Part shown: piece by piece, positions 61,466-64,000 of the stretch
Layout of the letters: the number at the start of each line of letters is the position of its first letter
Numbering within the stretch: position 1 is the stretch's first letter
DNA from: Gammaproteobacteria bacterium
Lineage (GTDB): Bacteria; Pseudomonadota; Gammaproteobacteria; Pseudomonadales; Azotimanducaceae
Assembly: GCA_026706935.1 (NCBI GenBank)
Contig: JAPOXV010000026.1
Location: 91,721-155,720 of the forward strand
Direction of reading: 5' to 3'
Length of the DNA stretch: 64,000 nucleotides
Program-made: the position numbers and the translations under genes
The notes under the pieces: generated by a model
The model's input: only the letters and a program-made list of their open reading frames with translations
Databases searched by the model: none
What the model was told of the DNA's origin: nothing

Positions 61466-62707
61466 ATGGAACCGACCCATCGCCAGATCACCTATCGACT
61501 GCTGCCGGTCACGCGAACCAAAGCGAAGCAACTCGAACGGCTCGCGTCCACGTGCCGATTCGTCTGGAATCACTTTCTCGCCCAGCAGTTGAACGACTAC
61601 CAGTTCGATCGCTGCTTTGCCGATACCTACGGTTTCAAACCGACGTCCGTCAATCAGCCAACCAACTTCTTTTGGCTCGGTAAGGCCTTCACCGCCCTGC
61701 GACAGCGCACGCCGTGGTTGCAGGACCACTCCTTCAGCATCGTTCGTTACACGCTGAAATACCAGGCGCTTGCCTGGCGCCATTTCTTCAACGACACGAC
61801 CGGTGACGTGGGCAAGCCCAAATTCAAGAGCCGATATGCGGCAGACGACGGCTTTACGATTCCCGATCAGGTGAAGATCGCTAAGGGACAACTCTACGTA
61901 CCCAAGATCGGCTGGTGCAAGCTGCGGCGGCGGGGCGGCAACCCGTATCCTGAGGGCATCCCGAAGCAGGCACGGGTCATCCAACGGCACGGTAAGTGGT
62001 ATGCGATCGTTGCTTATGCGGTCGAACTTGAGGCACCGCGAGACGACGGTCGCGTCATTGGTGTTGACATGAACGTCGGTCAGGTCGCGACCAGCGAAGG
62101 GGAGTTGCTGCATCAAGCGAGGCTCGATCGTCTGAAGCATCGCAAGCGACGCTACCAGCGCATGCTCGCACGGCGTCAGAAAGGCAGCAACCGGCGCAAC
62201 CGCGCAAAACGGAAACTTAATAAAACGTGTACGAAGATCGCCCACCAACGCCGCCGCTGGGCGCACGCAACGTCTCGTCACATTGCCGACCAAGCCCATA
62301 CCGTCGCCGTGGAGGCGCTGCCCGTCAAGCGCATGAGCAAATCCGCGAAGGGCAGCGTTGACCGACCCGGCAAGCGCGTCAAGCAGAAAGCCGGACTGAA
62401 TCGTTCGATTCAGGAAACGGGTTGGGGTCAGCTGCGTGCGATGCTGGCGTACAAGGCGGGTCGCTTGGTGACCGTTGATCCGAAATACACCTCGCAACGA
62501 TGCCACGTCTGTAGGCATGTCGACAAGCGCAATCGCAAAACACAGGCCATCTTCAAGTGTGTCCGTTGCGGACACGAGTCAAACGCAGATATCAACGCTG
62601 CATTGAACATCAAGGCGTCGGCGACTGGCGCGGCTGGACGGGAGAGGGTTGAACCGTTAGGTTATCCGATGATCCGTCAAATCGAACCCATCATACCTCT
62701 TGGGTAG
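61466..62707 (+). CDS. tnpB: TnpB RNA-guided endonuclease (IS605 OrfB)
   Basis: A 413-aa protein, near the usual TnpB length of about 400. An N-terminal helix-turn-helix/wedge region (STCRFVWNHFLAQQ) is followed by an intact RuvC site: Asp201 in VIGVDMNVGQ, Glu283 in VEALPVKRM and Asp375 in NADINAALNI. The zinc finger has Cys346/349 and Cys365/368 (CHVC, CVRC). TnpB proteins cut DNA using an RNA made from the right end of the element. The start ATG 61466 fits the family N-terminus; ATG 61403 lies inside the left repeat. The stop codon overlaps the right repeat. All catalytic residues are kept, so it may be active. Confidence 0.92.
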   Translation: MEPTHRQITYRLLPVTRTKAKQLERLASTCRFVWNHFLAQQLNDYQFDRCFADTYGFKPTSVNQPTNFFWLGKAFTALRQRTPWLQDHSFSIVRYTLKYQALAWRHFFNDTTGDVGKPKFKSRYAADDGFTIPDQVKIAKGQLYVPKIGWCKLRRRGGNPYPEGIPKQARVIQRHGKWYAIVAYAVELEAPRDDGRVIGVDMNVGQVATSEGELLHQARLDRLKHRKRRYQRMLARRQKGSNRRNRAKRKLNKTCTKIAHQRRRWAHATSRHIADQAHTVAVEALPVKRMSKSAKGSVDRPGKRVKQKAGLNRSIQETGWGQLRAMLAYKAGRLVTVDPKYTSQRCHVCRHVDKRNRKTQAIFKCVRCGHESNADINAALNIKASATGAAGRERVEPLGYPMIRQIEPIIPLG

Positions 62708-62729
62708 TCAGGGTTATAAGTCCCTTTAT
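62560..62729 (+). ncRNA. Probable omega (right-end) RNA of the TnpB element
   Basis: By analogy with characterised TnpB systems, the guide scaffold spans the 3' end of tnpB and the right end of the element, with the guide read from the flanking host DNA directly after it (62730 onward). Seen here: the hairpin AGGG (62710-62713)/CCCT (62722-62725) at the right end. The 5' boundary is an estimate. Confidence 0.45.
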
Positions 62730-62740
62730 TAAGGAGCGCA

Positions 62741-63742
62741 ATGGAACCTAGTGAATGGCTTGATCAAGTCCAGGAAGAGATTCTCGAACCAGATTTACCC
62801 ATCTGCGATCCACACCACCATCTGTGGGATCACCCACAAAGCAGATATCTCCTTGACGAACTGCTCGCGGACACCGGTAGCGGTCACAACGTCGTAAGCA
62901 CCGTCTTCATGGAATGCGGTTCGATGTACCGCGCCGACGGTTCGGAAGCGCTACGACCGGTCGGCGAAACAGAGTTCGTCAATGGCATCGCCGCCATGAG
63001 CGCCAGCGGCGGGTATGGCGCTTCGCGCGCTTGTGCGGCGATCGTCAGTTATGCGGACCTGAATCTAGGTGTGGGCGCCGGTGAGGTCCTCGACGCCCAC
63101 ATGTCAGCTAGTCACCGATTCCGTGGCATTCGGCACGCATCGGGCTGGGATGCAAGCGAGACTGTGCGCAACTCGCACACCGCGCCCACCGAAGGCATGC
63201 TGTCTGATGCAACATTTCGCGAGGGGTTTGCGGAACTCGGCAAACGCAATTTGACGTTTGATGCGTGGCTCTATCACCCTCAGATTCCCGAGTTAACCGA
63301 CCTAGCGATTGCTTTCCCAGATACGACCATCATTTTCGATCATTTTGGTGGTCCACTAGGCATCGGACCTTATGAGGATAAACGCGAAGCGATCTTTAGT
63401 AAGTGGAAGGAAGATGTCGCAGCGCTCTCCCGGTGTGAAAACGTTGTCGCCAAGTTAGGTGGCCTCGTCATGCCGATCAATGGGTTCGGTTTCCATAAGC
63501 GAGCGACGCCTGCGACATCGGACGAGTTAGTAGAAGTGACACGAGACTACTACCTCCACATGATTGAGCACTTTGGCGCCGATCGGTGCATGCTTGAAAG
63601 CAATTTTCCTGTGGACAAGGCTAGCTGTTCCTATGCTGTGCTTTGGAACTCGTTCAAAAAGCTAACGTCAGGATTCAGCGCATCCGAACGTGCGAGCCTC
63701 TTTCACGACACGGCCACCCGGGTCTATCGGGTCGAGATCTAG
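62741..63742 (+). CDS. Amidohydrolase-type metal-dependent hydrolase (COG3618-like)
   Basis: A 333-aa TIM-barrel hydrolase. The N-terminal metal motif is CDPHHHLWD, with further conserved blocks at FRGIRHASGW, TIIFDHFGGPLG and CMLESNFPVDKASCSY (metal-binding Asp near the end). Relatives hydrolyse lactones, including pyrone-dicarboxylates. AAGGAG ribosome-binding site at 62731-62736. Before the IS inserted, this gene would have begun 11 nt after the ADH stop codon, so it was probably in the same operon. Confidence 0.88.
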   Translation: MEPSEWLDQVQEEILEPDLPICDPHHHLWDHPQSRYLLDELLADTGSGHNVVSTVFMECGSMYRADGSEALRPVGETEFVNGIAAMSASGGYGASRACAAIVSYADLNLGVGAGEVLDAHMSASHRFRGIRHASGWDASETVRNSHTAPTEGMLSDATFREGFAELGKRNLTFDAWLYHPQIPELTDLAIAFPDTTIIFDHFGGPLGIGPYEDKREAIFSKWKEDVAALSRCENVVAKLGGLVMPINGFGFHKRATPATSDELVEVTRDYYLHMIEHFGADRCMLESNFPVDKASCSYAVLWNSFKKLTSGFSASERASLFHDTATRVYRVEI

Positions 63743-63759
63743 TCTCTAATTTAGATCAA

Positions 63760-64000
63760 TTAAAAGTAGCGTCTGATCCCTAGCTGTGCATTTCTCGGCA
63801 TCGCCGGGAAGTAACGCGGCGTTCCAAAAGACCAATCTGCGCGGTCTGCGTAGTTCTTGTCGAGCAAGTTGCGTACATGTGCTTGGATCTCCCATGCATC
63901 AGCAATACGCCACTTGCCATGCCAATGCAGCGCTATGTGTCCCGGATACTGGAATGTGTTCGCCGCATCCATGAAATATGACCCGATACGGGTGAGCTCT
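63760..64000 (-). CDS. TonB-dependent receptor, C-terminal part (continues beyond the window)
   Basis: The reading frame is open to the end of the window and ends at 63760. The residues seen (LHWHGKWRIADAWEIQAHVR, NLLDKNYADRADW, GTPRYFPAMPRNAQLGIRRYF) are the last strands of a TonB-dependent receptor barrel. They include the NLLDKNY motif and a terminal aromatic residue. About 80 codons are present. Confidence 0.88.
   Translation of the reverse strand, partial: ELTRIGSYFMDAANTFQYPGHIALHWHGKWRIADAWEIQAHVRNLLDKNYADRADWSFGTPRYFPAMPRNAQLGIRRYF

Noticed and set aside
61424..62575. Long open frame (383 codons) antisense to tnpB
   Set aside because: It mirrors the tnpB coding strand, has no recognisable domain and arises from GC-rich codon usage of the element.

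Overview
This window looks like a piece of the chromosome of a free-living, probably marine, gammaproteobacterium. Two things support this. First, the gene order is gammaproteobacterial: miaA-hflX-hflK-hflC-purA, tsaE/nnrDE beside queG/orn, rhodanese-psd-epmA-efp, parC-parE-cpdA-DUF1249, and rpsF-rpsR-rplI-dnaB-radA. Second, the accessory genes (TRAP transporter, TonB-dependent receptors, TauD-type dioxygenase, class III alcohol dehydrogenase) are typical of marine heterotrophs. The species assignment is inference. Genes are packed tightly: many start/stop codons overlap, several convergent pairs overlap at their tails, and TTG and GTG starts are common.

Layout. 1-3.5 kb (minus): acyltransferase, DUF1295 membrane protein and a secreted metallophosphoesterase. 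3.8-4.8 kb (plus): a lone DUF932 phage/plasmid-type gene behind an AT-rich promoter full of short repeats. 4.8-16 kb (minus): a long housekeeping run read as rnr-rlmB-rpsF-rpsR-rplI-dnaB-radA-glyA-ribD-nusB-thiL-pgpA. A tRNA-Leu(CAG) follows on the plus strand. 16-28.5 kb (minus): folE2, UPF0434, purA, hflC, hflK, hflX, miaA, mutL, amidase, tsaE and nnrDE. 28.5-33.2 kb: queG (plus), orn (minus), rhodanese and psd (plus), epmA and efp (minus). 33.3-38.8 kb (minus): parC, parE, cpdA, DUF1249. 39-43 kb (minus): a complete TRAP transporter, a NUDIX hydrolase and a broken hicB. 43.6-58.3 kb is an accessory stretch on both strands: TonB receptor, Gfo/Idh/MocA oxidoreductase, enoyl-CoA hydratase, two small unknowns, MATE pump, degenerate M28-like protein, LRAT-fold protein, cupin, AlkD-like protein, SDR, an unknown exported protein, dioxygenase, an orphan antitoxin, an RND-like lipoprotein and a cytochrome c5-like lipoprotein. 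58.4-63.7 kb (plus): ahcY, CBS protein, class III ADH and a metal-dependent hydrolase; a solo TnpB element sits exactly between the last two. The window ends inside a second TonB receptor (minus).

How the genes work together. The minus-strand core couples ribosome synthesis (S6, S18, L9, RlmB, RNase R) to replication and repair (DnaB, RadA, MutL) and to one-carbon and cofactor supply (GlyA, RibD, ThiL, FolE2, PurA). PgpA and Psd complete phospholipid head-group synthesis. EpmA modifies EF-P, its direct operon neighbour. HflK/HflC/HflX and the amidase serve envelope and protease control. AhcY and class III ADH point to methyl-group turnover and formaldehyde detoxification.

The points most worth a second look are: the TnpB element inserted between a stop codon and the next gene's ribosome-binding site; a lipoprotein resembling one porter subdomain of an RND pump; two damaged or orphan toxin-antitoxin loci; absence of hfq from its usual place; a compact RNase R; an S6 protein with a genome-encoded acidic tail; and a non-Ser residue at the quinolone-resistance position of ParC. 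I found no CRISPR array, prophage or clearly new multi-gene defence system.
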